Source: Bradyrhizobium sp. 138 (lineage in GTDB: Bacteria; Pseudomonadota; Alphaproteobacteria; Rhizobiales; Xanthobacteraceae). Taken from it: 52,088 bases of DNA. The notes beneath the pieces were generated by a model. The model was not told where the DNA came from, ran no database searches, and worked only from the letters and a program-made list of their open reading frames with translations. A program made the position numbers and the translations under genes. The stretch lies in contig NZ_JADPKT010000049.1 in assembly GCF_023074075.1 (NCBI RefSeq), forward strand, positions 1 through 52,088, written 5' to 3'. Shown here one piece after another: positions 9,742 to 17,424 of this stretch (positions are counted from its first letter, which is position 1; each line of letters starts with the position of its first letter).

Positions 9742-10766
9742 GCGGAATCCCCGGCCTTCTTTTTCTTCTTGTCCTTGAACAGATCCTCGCGCGCCTTGGC
9801 GGCGTCCTCGGACAGCTGCACCACCAATCGATCGGGCAGGCGCATGTCCACGGCGACGATGTCGCGGGAGAACAGCCGGTCCTCCTTGTCGAGCTTGGAC
9901 AGCATCGCCAGCGCGTTGCCGACGTCCTGCTCGGGCAGGCGGATGTCGAGGCCATCCTTGAGCCTCAGATTCCAGCGCCGCTCGCCGACGAAGATCGCGG
10001 CTTTCGTCACCGCATTGACCTGCGGATAGCGCGCCAGCAGCGCGAGGAAATCGCGGGCCTGGGTTTCGGCGCCCTTGCCGACCACGAGCGGCAACGACAG
10101 GAAGCGGCGCGAGACGTAGGGCTCGAGCACGGCGCCGTCATCGGCGATGACCGAGAGCCGGCCAGCCTCCTGCCACAGCGCAAACGCCTTGCGCTCGGTG
10201 AGCTCGATCATGAGCTGGCCCGGATAGAGCTTCAGCACGGTCGCATCCGCGATCCAGGGATTGGCCTTGAGCTTGTCGCGCACCGCGTCGGCATCGAGGA
10301 ACAGCAGCGAGGAGCGGCCGCTGACGCCGCCGATCGCCAGGATCTCGTCCTGGGTGAGCTGCTTGCGGCCGTTGATCACGACGGAGGTGATGCGGAACCC
10401 GGCGGAATTGGCCAGCGCGTTGCGGGCATCGCTGACCGCGGTGATGAAATCCTGGAGATGGCCGCCCTTGACGATGCCGAAGCCGCAGCTTCCGATCAGC
10501 AGCAGCACGGTCATGCTGATCCCGACCCGGCGCGGCAGGTAGCGCTCGACGAGTGCGATCACGCGCGGCGGCGGCTCGCGCTCGACGACGGCCTTTGCTC
10601 TGGACTTGATCTTGATCTTGTCCTTAGCGGCAGCGCGCTTCTCGTCGCGCTTGTCCTGCAGCCACTCGCGCAGAAGCACGACCGCTCCGATCGCGGCCGC
10701 CTTCAGGTCGGCTTGGGGCCTCAGCGATCTGAAAAGCGACCGGGTGAGGCTTCCTGCTCCATCCAT
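9738..10766 (-). CDS. ftsQ: Cell division protein FtsQ
   Basis: FtsQ is a bitopic membrane protein that bridges the FtsL/FtsB module and the septal synthase. The product has 342 residues. It has a long basic cytoplasmic N-terminus (about 75 residues), a membrane helix at about residues 80-98 (VGISMTVLLLIGSCGFGIV) and a periplasmic POTRA domain beginning near FRITSVVINGRKQLTQDEIL. The C-terminal FtsQ domain ends in a lysine-rich tail (KDKKKKKAGDSA). It overlaps ftsA by 4 bp and lies 350 bp after ddl, so a separate ftsQAZ promoter is likely in that spacer. Confidence 0.93.
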   Translation of the reverse strand: MDGAGSLTRSLFRSLRPQADLKAAAIGAVVLLREWLQDKRDEKRAAAKDKIKIKSRAKAVVEREPPPRVIALVERYLPRRVGISMTVLLLIGSCGFGIVKGGHLQDFITAVSDARNALANSAGFRITSVVINGRKQLTQDEILAIGGVSGRSSLLFLDADAVRDKLKANPWIADATVLKLYPGQLMIELTERKAFALWQEAGRLSVIADDGAVLEPYVSRRFLSLPLVVGKGAETQARDFLALLARYPQVNAVTKAAIFVGERRWNLRLKDGLDIRLPEQDVGNALAMLSKLDKEDRLFSRDIVAVDMRLPDRLVVQLSEDAAKAREDLFKDKKKKKAGDSA

Positions 10767-11116
10767 TGCACGAGCTCGTCAACAGTTTGCCCGCGACACC
10801 GCGCGGATCCTGGCGAACATGACGTCTTGGACATGCCGGGCCGGGTGCTGGTCTTCAGCAGAAGAAAACCTCTCCCCTTCAAAGCGTTCGCTGGAGGTGA
10901 CATCACCCGCGACAGCTCACGCGCCGGCAGCCAAAGCGCCATATGCGCCGCCAGCGTTAACCTTCGGACGTCCTGGTAAACAAAAGGTAAAGTTCGTTAA
11001 CGTCCGGCGCATTTTGCCCCGCTATGTGAGGCATTTATGCCGCGATGTCCGGCATTTTACCGGCTTTGGGCGCCAAACCGGCCCGTTTCGCCCATTCGGC
11101 CGTTAACCAGTCCTAA
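10767..11116 (-). promoter_or_regulatory. ddl-ftsQ spacer, probable ftsQAZ promoter region
   Basis: This 350-bp spacer holds no gene with a believable start. The part from 10955 to 11116 is AT-rich for this genome and has several TTAAC and TTTACC motifs. On the minus strand TTAC-N7-TTAC (10976-10990) resembles the CtrA recognition pattern TTAA-N7-TTAA, with one mismatch per half. No clear factor-independent terminator follows ddl. Confidence 0.4.
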
Positions 11117-12103
11117 TTATTTCCGGACGCCCCGCTCGGCGAGCTCGACGAGGCCGCGCAGGAAGTCGACGAATTCGATGCCCTCGGCTTTCAGCGCCTT
11201 GGGGTAGAGCGAGGACTTGGTCAGCCCGGGCAGCGTGTTGGTCTCGAGATAGACGAGGCCCCTGTCCGAGACGATGAAGTCCGACCGGGAATAGCCGGAG
11301 CAGGACATTGCGCGGTGCGCCAGCATCGCCTGCGCCTTCAGCGCGGCGGTGATCTCGGGTGCGAAACGGCCGGGGCAGATCTCCTGGGTCGACTTCAGGA
11401 GATATTTTGCGGCGTAGTCGAAACTGCCCTCGCCCGGAATGATCTCGATCGGCGGCAGCGAGATGATCGAACCATCGGCGCGCTCCAGCACGCCGCAGGT
11501 CGCCTCGACGCCGGCGATATAGGGTTCGATCACATATTCTTCGTGCTTGGCCGCATTGCGGACGGCGACAAGATCCTGCTTGGCGTTGACGAAGATCAGG
11601 CCGTAGCTCGATCCGTCGCGCGCCGGCTTTGCGATCAGCCGGCCGTACTCGGCGAAAGCCTCGTCGATGTCGACGAGCGCAATGTTGCTCGGCGGCGTCA
11701 CGCCGCCGAGCGCGGCGAAGTGCTTGGCCGCGATCTTGTCGAAGGCGAGATGCGAGGAGGCCGAGCCCGATCCGGTGAAGGGGACGCCGCGCGCCTCGCA
11801 CATCACCTGCAATTCGCCGTTCTCGGCACGTCCGCCATGCAGGCCGAGCACCAGCACGCGGTTCTCAGCCTTGGCCTGGTCGAGCGCCTGCTCCAGCGGA
11901 ATGCCACGCGTGCCCGGCTTGAACTCGTCCTCGAAGGGCCGGGCATGTTCGAGCAGTTGCTTCGACTGCACGACATGCACCTTGTCCTCGACGTCCCACC
12001 ACCAGAGATCAGCCTCGGGCAATGCCTGATGCAGCGCCTGCGCCGAGGCGACCGAGACGAGACGTTCCCGATTGGAGCCGCCGAAGAGGATGGTGATGCG
12101 CAT
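11117..12103 (-). CDS. ddl: D-alanine-D-alanine ligase (Ddl)
   Basis: This ATP-grasp enzyme joins two D-alanines for the MurF substrate. From the ATG giving MRITILFGG the product is 328 residues; the frame is open 22 codons further but without a better start. The N-terminal GGSNRERLVS motif, LVLGLHGG, PFTGSGSASSHLAFDK and KPARDGSSYGL (ATP-binding region) are present. The metal/phosphate end ETNTLPGLT resembles the family ENTxPGxT motif. Several positions depart from the textbook E. coli enzyme: AEN replaces GED after HGG, and SSYG replaces SSVG. It sits between murB and ftsQ, the standard place for ddlB. Confidence 0.9.
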   Translation of the reverse strand: MRITILFGGSNRERLVSVASAQALHQALPEADLWWWDVEDKVHVVQSKQLLEHARPFEDEFKPGTRGIPLEQALDQAKAENRVLVLGLHGGRAENGELQVMCEARGVPFTGSGSASSHLAFDKIAAKHFAALGGVTPPSNIALVDIDEAFAEYGRLIAKPARDGSSYGLIFVNAKQDLVAVRNAAKHEEYVIEPYIAGVEATCGVLERADGSIISLPPIEIIPGEGSFDYAAKYLLKSTQEICPGRFAPEITAALKAQAMLAHRAMSCSGYSRSDFIVSDRGLVYLETNTLPGLTKSSLYPKALKAEGIEFVDFLRGLVELAERGVRK

Positions 12104-12125
12104 GGTCTCTCGTCGCCTGTCTAAG

Positions 12126-13046
12126 TTAGCCGGGAATCCCGATCCGCTTGATTTCCCAGTGTAGCTCAATTCCGGAATTTGCCTTCACCCGTTCGCGCAC
12201 GGTCTCGCCCAGCGTCTCGATGTCGTGCGCGGTGGCATCGCCGGTGTTGATCAGGAAATTGCAGTGCATCTCGGAGACTTCAGCGCCGCCGACGCGCAGG
12301 CCGCGGCAGCCGGCAGCGTCCACCAGCTTCCAGGCGGAATGGCCGGGCGGATTCTTGAAGGTCGAGCCGCCGGTCTTCTCGCGGATCGGCTGTGCGGTCT
12401 CGCGATGGCTTTGCACCTCCGCCATGCGCGCGCGGATCGCCTCCGTGTCCCTGATCTCACCGCGAAAGCGCGCGGAGGTGAAGATGATGGAGGGATCGAC
12501 GCCGCTGTTGCGATAGACGAACTTCATGTCGGGATTGGAGAACACGCGCTTCGTGCCGTCGCGCCCGACGCCCCTCGCCTCGATCAGCACGTCCTTGGTC
12601 TCACCGCCATTGGCGCCCGCATTCATGCGCAGCGCACCGCCGATGGTGCCGGGAATGCCGAAATAGAATTCAAGCCCGCCGATATTGGCCGAGGCGGCGA
12701 CCTCCGCCACGCGCTTGTCGAGCGCGGCAGCGCCGGCAGTGACGACATCGCCGCTCGCGTTCGCTTCGCCGAAGGCGCGCGGCGCGAGCCGGATCACCAC
12801 GCCCGCAATGCCGCCGTCGCGCACGATCAGGTTGGAGCCGACGCCGACGACATAGACGGGAATGTCGGACGCGAGATGCGCGAGGAAATAAGCGAGGTCG
12901 TCCTCATCCGCCGGCGTGAACAGCACCTGAGCCGGGCCGCCGACGCGAAACCAGGTGAGCTCGGCGAGCGACTGGTTGGCCAGCAGCCGGCCGCGAAGAT
13001 CAGGCATCGCGGCTTTGAGAGCTGGCGTGATGTCGGGAAAGCCCAC
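12126..13046 (-). CDS. murB: UDP-N-acetylenolpyruvoylglucosamine reductase MurB
   Basis: MurB is an FAD enzyme that reduces UDP-GlcNAc-enolpyruvate to UDP-MurNAc in the cytoplasm. The product has 306 residues. TWFRVGGPAQVLFTP and VVGVGSNLIVRDGG belong to the FAD-binding domain, and FYFGIPGTIGGALRMNAGANGG is the substrate-binding stretch of type I/II enzymes. GGSTFKNPPGHSAWKLVDAAG provides the catalytic serine region. It begins 4 bp after the murC stop and ends 22 bp before ddl, so murC-murB-ddl are one transcription unit. Confidence 0.96.
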   Translation of the reverse strand: MGFPDITPALKAAMPDLRGRLLANQSLAELTWFRVGGPAQVLFTPADEDDLAYFLAHLASDIPVYVVGVGSNLIVRDGGIAGVVIRLAPRAFGEANASGDVVTAGAAALDKRVAEVAASANIGGLEFYFGIPGTIGGALRMNAGANGGETKDVLIEARGVGRDGTKRVFSNPDMKFVYRNSGVDPSIIFTSARFRGEIRDTEAIRARMAEVQSHRETAQPIREKTGGSTFKNPPGHSAWKLVDAAGCRGLRVGGAEVSEMHCNFLINTGDATAHDIETLGETVRERVKANSGIELHWEIKRIGIPG

Positions 13047-13050
13047 CGTC

Positions 13051-14454
13051 CTACCCCAGCGCCTTCAATTCACCGGGCAGCGCATACGCCCATTGCGTGA
13101 TGTTGCCGGCGCCGAGGCACACGACGAGATCGCCGGGCTGCGCCAGACCCTTGACGATGCCCGCGAGCTCCGACGCTCCCGGCAGTGGGATTACCTCGCG
13201 ATGCCCGTGCGCGCGGAGGCCTTCGACGAAGTGATCGCGGTCGATGCCGTCGATCGGCGCTTCGCCCGCGGCATAGACGTCGGCGACAACAACCGCATCG
13301 GCGTCGTTGAAGCAGGTGCAGAATTCCTCGAACAGCGATTGCAGGCGGGTGTAACGATGCGGCTGCACCACGGCGATGACCTTGCCGGTGTAGGAATCTC
13401 GGGCCGCCTTCAGCACGGCCGCGATCTCCACGGGGTGATGGCCGTAATCGTCGATCACAGTGACGCCGTTCCATTCGCCAGTCTTGGTGAAGCGGCGCTT
13501 GACGCCGCCGAAGCCGGCCAGCGCCTTGCGGATCGCCTCGTCCGACACGCCGAGCTCATGCGCGACCGCAATCGCAGCCGTCGCGTTCGAAGCGTTGTGC
13601 CGGCCCGGCATCGGCAGGGCGAGGTCGGCGATCTCGTGCACGGCCCCGCTCTTGCGATCGCGGATCACGACTTTGAATTTCGAGCCGCCGCCGACCGCGG
13701 TGAGATCGACCAGCCGGGCATCGGCCTGCGGGTTCTCGCCGTAGGTGATGATGCGGCGATCCTCGATCTTGCCGACCAAGCTCTGCACCACGGGATGATC
13801 GATACACATCACGGCAAAGCCGTAGAACGGCAGGTTCTCGACGAAGTGGCGGAAGGCATCCTGCACGGCGTCGAAGGTCTTGAAGTGATCGAGATGCTCG
13901 GGGTCGACATTGGTGACGATCGCAACATCGGTCGGCAGCTTCAGGAAGGTGCCGTCGCTTTCGTCCGCCTCCACCACCATCCAGTCGCCGGCGCCGAGGC
14001 GCGCGTTGGAGCCGTAGGCGTTGATGATGCCGCCGTTGATGACGGTGGGATCGAGCCCGCCGGCGTCGAGCAGCGTTGCCACCATCGTGGTCGTCGTGGT
14101 CTTGCCGTGGGTGCCGGCGATGGCGACGCAGCTCTTCAGCCGCATCAGCTCCGCCAGCATCTCGGCGCGGCGCACCACGGGAATGCGCCGTTCGCGCGCC
14201 GCCATCAGTTCCGGGTTGTCGCGCTTGATCGCGGTGGAGACCACGACGACCTCGGCGCCGTCGACATTCTCGCTCCTGTGACCAACCGAGACTGTCGCGC
14301 CCTTCTTGCGCAGACGGTCGAGATTGTAATTATCGGACGCGTCGGAGCCCTGCACGGCATAGCCGAGATTGACCAGCACCTCGGCGATGCCGCTCATACC
14401 GATCCCGCCGATCCCGACGAAGTGGATGGGTCCGATCTCGCGCGGCAGTCTCAT
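13051..14454 (-). CDS. murC: UDP-N-acetylmuramate-L-alanine ligase MurC
   Basis: MurC adds L-alanine to UDP-MurNAc using ATP. The start chosen (MRLPREIGPIHFVGIGGIGM) gives 467 residues, the normal size. It shows the N-terminal nucleotide fold GIGGIGMSGIA at about 14-24, the Mur-ligase P-loop GTHGKT at 114-119, the central VEADESDGTFL motif and the C-terminal DDYGHHPVEI motif specific for MurC. A 123-bp spacer separates it from murG, with no gene seen in it. Confidence 0.96.
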   Translation of the reverse strand: MRLPREIGPIHFVGIGGIGMSGIAEVLVNLGYAVQGSDASDNYNLDRLRKKGATVSVGHRSENVDGAEVVVVSTAIKRDNPELMAARERRIPVVRRAEMLAELMRLKSCVAIAGTHGKTTTTTMVATLLDAGGLDPTVINGGIINAYGSNARLGAGDWMVVEADESDGTFLKLPTDVAIVTNVDPEHLDHFKTFDAVQDAFRHFVENLPFYGFAVMCIDHPVVQSLVGKIEDRRIITYGENPQADARLVDLTAVGGGSKFKVVIRDRKSGAVHEIADLALPMPGRHNASNATAAIAVAHELGVSDEAIRKALAGFGGVKRRFTKTGEWNGVTVIDDYGHHPVEIAAVLKAARDSYTGKVIAVVQPHRYTRLQSLFEEFCTCFNDADAVVVADVYAAGEAPIDGIDRDHFVEGLRAHGHREVIPLPGASELAGIVKGLAQPGDLVVCLGAGNITQWAYALPGELKALG

Positions 14455-14577
14455 GCTCTGTTCCCTGACCTCGCCGCCTTGCACAGGCGGTATCTGGCGA
14501 AGGTCACGGCCAAATCAGCCGCGTCCTTTGTTACTGGATGCCCCGCTTTAGAAGGCGAAGACAAGGGCTTTTTCGCG

Positions 14578-15678
14578 TCAGATTCCTGCGACCTTGACCA
14601 CCAGATCGGCCAGCCGCTCGGCGGCATCGAGCCGCCCTGCCCCCTTCGCGGCCGCGGCCATGGCGGCGAGGCGCGCGGGCTCGGCGGCGAAAGCGGAGAT
14701 TTCAGCGGCCAGGCGATTCGAGGTGAACTCGGTCTGCGGGATGCGGATCGCGCCGTCGACTTTGACCAGCACACCGGCATTGGCGAACTGATCCTGGTCG
14801 ATCGAGCCGGGCAGCGGCACCAGGATCGAGGGCCGGCCGATCGCGGCGAGCTCGGCCACCGTGCCGGCGCCGGAGCGCGACACGATCAGGTGGTTGGAAG
14901 CAAGCCGCGCCGGCAGATCCGTGAAGAACGGCGCCAGCTCCACTTTGATCTTGAGCTTGTCGTAGACCGCGCGGACGCGGGTCATGTCCTCGTCGCGCAC
15001 CTGCTGGGTCAGGACGAGCCGGCTCCACAGCGCGGGCTCGAGGCGCTCGATGGCGCCCGGCACGATGTCGGCCATGATGCGCGCGCCCTGACTGCCGCCG
15101 ACCACGAGCAGGCGCAGCGGGCCGTTCACCTCGGGCGCGGCATAGGGTACGGCAGCGGCGGCGAGGACCGCGGGCCGCATCGGCGTGCCGACCGTCGTGG
15201 TCTTTCCAGAGAGCGCCGGATCGCGGTCGAGCACGCCAGGCAAGGACGTCGCGATGGCGCGCACATGCCTCGACAGGAACCGGTTGGCGCGGCCCAGCAC
15301 CGCGTTGGCGTCGTGGATGATGCCGGGCACGCCCGCGAATTTCGCAGCGACCAGCGGCGGCAGCGTCGGATAGCCGCCGAAGCCGACGACGGCGACGGGC
15401 TTCAATCGCTTGATCAGCGCGTAGGCGGACAGCGTGCCGGCAACGAGCGTGAGACCGGCATAGGCGAGCTGAAACGGATTGCGGCCGCGTGCGGTCTCGC
15501 TACTGACGACGTCGATCATGTCCTTGCTGAACAGCCCGCTATAGCGCAGCGCGCGCTCGTCCGTGACGAGGCGGACGCGATAGCTGCGCCGGATCAGTTC
15601 GACGCCGAGCGCCTCGGCCGGAAACAGATGGCCGCCGGTGCCGCCTGCGGCGAGAAGAATCAGGGAGGAATTGTCCAT
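14578..15678 (-). CDS. murG: Lipid II synthase MurG (GlcNAc transferase)
   Basis: MurG transfers GlcNAc from UDP-GlcNAc to lipid I on the inner face of the cytoplasmic membrane. The 366-residue product has the first glycine-rich loop GGTGGH at residues 12-17, the donor-binding segment VVGGSQGARIMADIVP in the second Rossmann domain, and the signature SRSGAGTVAELAAIGRPSILVPLP that contacts the nucleotide sugar. It is typical in length. Upstream, the spacer to ftsW is filled by a large palindromic repeat. Confidence 0.96.
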   Translation of the reverse strand: MDNSSLILLAAGGTGGHLFPAEALGVELIRRSYRVRLVTDERALRYSGLFSKDMIDVVSSETARGRNPFQLAYAGLTLVAGTLSAYALIKRLKPVAVVGFGGYPTLPPLVAAKFAGVPGIIHDANAVLGRANRFLSRHVRAIATSLPGVLDRDPALSGKTTTVGTPMRPAVLAAAAVPYAAPEVNGPLRLLVVGGSQGARIMADIVPGAIERLEPALWSRLVLTQQVRDEDMTRVRAVYDKLKIKVELAPFFTDLPARLASNHLIVSRSGAGTVAELAAIGRPSILVPLPGSIDQDQFANAGVLVKVDGAIRIPQTEFTSNRLAAEISAFAAEPARLAAMAAAAKGAGRLDAAERLADLVVKVAGI

Positions 15679-15726
15679 GGTGGAGGACTTTTACAGGGGT
15701 TCATCCAACATGGCGAGACGGTGCGC

Positions 15727-15840
15727 GTGCCCCGGGCGCAGCGCAGCGCGCTGCCCTTCGCAGCGTGGTGCGCTGCTGAACCGGGGCCCATGCTCACCGC
15801 ACTATGGGTCCCGGCTCTGCGCTTCGCTGGTCCGGGGCAC
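15727..15840. repeat. Large intergenic palindromic repeat between ftsW and murG
   Basis: The outer arms GTGCCCCGG (15727) and CCGGGGCAC (ending 15840) are perfect inverted copies. Inside are further GC-rich arms, and the segment TATGGGTCCCGGCTCTGCGC. It is related to the element at 2283-2370. It lies inside an otherwise compact operon, so the folded RNA could modulate expression of the downstream half (murG onward). Confidence 0.7.
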
Positions 15841-15848
15841 GAGAGCGG

Positions 15849-17000
15849 TTAGGCGTAACTCCGCATCGCGTCGGCGTGGCCGCTGGCCTCGACCTCGGTG
15901 CGTGGGCGCAGCCGCGTCAGCGCCAGCATCATGCCGACGCCATAGGCCAGCGACACGATCGAGGAGCCGCCATAGGAGATGAAGGGCAGCGTCATGCCCT
16001 TGGCGGGGATCAGCTGCAGGTTCACCGACATGTTGATCGCAGCCTGCACGCCGAACAGGATCGCGAGCCCTGAAGCCGCAAAGCGCGAGAACATGTCCTC
16101 GTTGGCATAGGCGCGCGACAGCGTGCGGATGACGACGAAGGCGAACAGCGTCAGCATCGCCAGGCACAGGATGATGCCGAACTCTTCAGCGGCAACCGCG
16201 AACACGAAATCGGTGTGGCTGTCCGGCAGGCTGCGCTTGGCGATGCCCTCGCCCGGCCCGAGCCCGAACCACCCGCCGTTGTAGAAGGCCTCCATGGCGG
16301 TATCGACCTGGAAGGTGTCGCCGGAGGCCGGGTTCATGAAGCGCTTGATGCGCCCCGCCACGTGAGGGACGAACAGATAGGCGCTGAACAGGCCAGCCGC
16401 ACCGAGCCCGGCAAGACCGAACACCCAGATCATGCGCATGCCCGCGATGAAGAACAGCGAGCCCCACACCATCAGGATCAGCATGGTCTGGCCGAAGTCC
16501 GGCTCCATCACCAAGAGCGCGACAAGCATCAAGAGCAGCACCAGCGCCATCGAGGTCGCCGGCATCTCCGGCCGCTTGGTCGATTCCGCGAACAGCCAGG
16601 CGGCGATCACGACGAAGGACGGCTTTGCGATCTCGGAGGCCTGGATGTTGACGCCGAGCAGCGTGATCCAGCGCCGCGAGCCCTTCACTTCAGGGCCGAT
16701 CGCGAGCGTCAGCACGATCAGGATGATGCTGGCCGCGAAGATGATCAGCGCCGAGCGGCGGATCGCGCGCGGCGACAGGAACGACACGCCGAGCAGCACC
16801 AGGCAGGACGGGAGGAGGAACAGCACGTGGCGGCTGAAGAAGTGGAAGGGATCGAGCCCGATGCGGGTCGCAACCGGTGGGCTCGCCGCCAGCGACAGGA
16901 TCACCCCGGTCAGCATCAACGCCAGGATGGCGCCCATCAGCGGCTTGTCGACGGTCCACCACCACTCGGAAAAGGGGGTGCGTTCTTCACGGGAGAGCAT
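15849..17000 (-). CDS. ftsW: Septal peptidoglycan polymerase FtsW (SEDS family)
   Basis: FtsW is a polytopic SEDS glycosyltransferase that polymerises lipid II at the septum together with FtsI. The 383-residue product has about ten membrane helices. Family motifs are KGSRRWI in the first extracellular region, FIAGMRMIWVFGLAGLG, the GLGPGEGIAKRSLPDSHTD segment of the large periplasmic loop, and the C-terminal PFISYGGSSIVSLAYGVGMML signature. The ATG start gives a cytoplasmic, Trp-rich N-terminus. An unknown 97-residue gene is inserted between it and murD. Confidence 0.96.
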   Translation of the reverse strand: MLSREERTPFSEWWWTVDKPLMGAILALMLTGVILSLAASPPVATRIGLDPFHFFSRHVLFLLPSCLVLLGVSFLSPRAIRRSALIIFAASIILIVLTLAIGPEVKGSRRWITLLGVNIQASEIAKPSFVVIAAWLFAESTKRPEMPATSMALVLLLMLVALLVMEPDFGQTMLILMVWGSLFFIAGMRMIWVFGLAGLGAAGLFSAYLFVPHVAGRIKRFMNPASGDTFQVDTAMEAFYNGGWFGLGPGEGIAKRSLPDSHTDFVFAVAAEEFGIILCLAMLTLFAFVVIRTLSRAYANEDMFSRFAASGLAILFGVQAAINMSVNLQLIPAKGMTLPFISYGGSSIVSLAYGVGMMLALTRLRPRTEVEASGHADAMRSYA

Positions 17001-17097
17001 GGGCGGCCGCTTTCGGACAGAGGTCGCTCCATTGGTCGCCGAGGTTGGTTACTGGGGGGTTAAGGACACGGGTAACTTTTGAGAGAAGCCCTGTGGG

Positions 17098-17391
17098 CTA
17101 CCGACCAAGTGCCTTGACGAACCGGTATGGCACGCCGCCAAAGCTGAGGGTCAGAACGCCATTCTCTGCGAAGGAGAATTCCGTGCGCTCAACGTGGGGC
17201 GCGGAGGGCTGGTCGGTAACAATCGTCGAGCCCTCCACCCGATATCGAAGATTGATGATTTGACGTTTGTCCTGCTCACGAATGGTGTAGCGCAGCCCAC
17301 CACTTTCATCGAACTCAAGCAGGACATTTCCCAAACGCGCCAACGCCAACTCATCGGTCTCATCTACCAGCCAGGCGCCTAGCAAATTCAT
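17098..17391 (-). CDS. Small hypothetical protein inserted in the dcw cluster
   Basis: The 97-residue product has no function that I recognise. It has no signal peptide or membrane helix. Its pattern of short alternating hydrophobic strands (VLLEFDESGGLRYTI, TEFSFAENGVLTLSF) and the N-terminal LLGAW suggest a small beta-barrel like lipocalin-like or META-like folds; this is inference. It starts at an ATG after a weak GGGGTGA ribosome site, 33 bp past the murD stop. Its base composition looks lower in GC than the genes around it, and many codons end in A or T, which suggests later arrival. It is probably co-transcribed with the cell-wall genes. Confidence 0.7.
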   Translation of the reverse strand: MNLLGAWLVDETDELALARLGNVLLEFDESGGLRYTIREQDKRQIINLRYRVEGSTIVTDQPSAPHVERTEFSFAENGVLTLSFGGVPYRFVKALGR

Positions 17392-17424
17392 ACGTCACCC
17401 CACTCGGGCGTCACACCACCGGCC

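Noticed and set aside
12955..15852. A 965-codon open frame on the plus strand across murB, murC and murG
   Set aside because: It is fully antisense to three certain genes, has no family motif, and shows the Arg/Asp/His/Gly-rich composition that third-position GC bias gives in the opposite strand.
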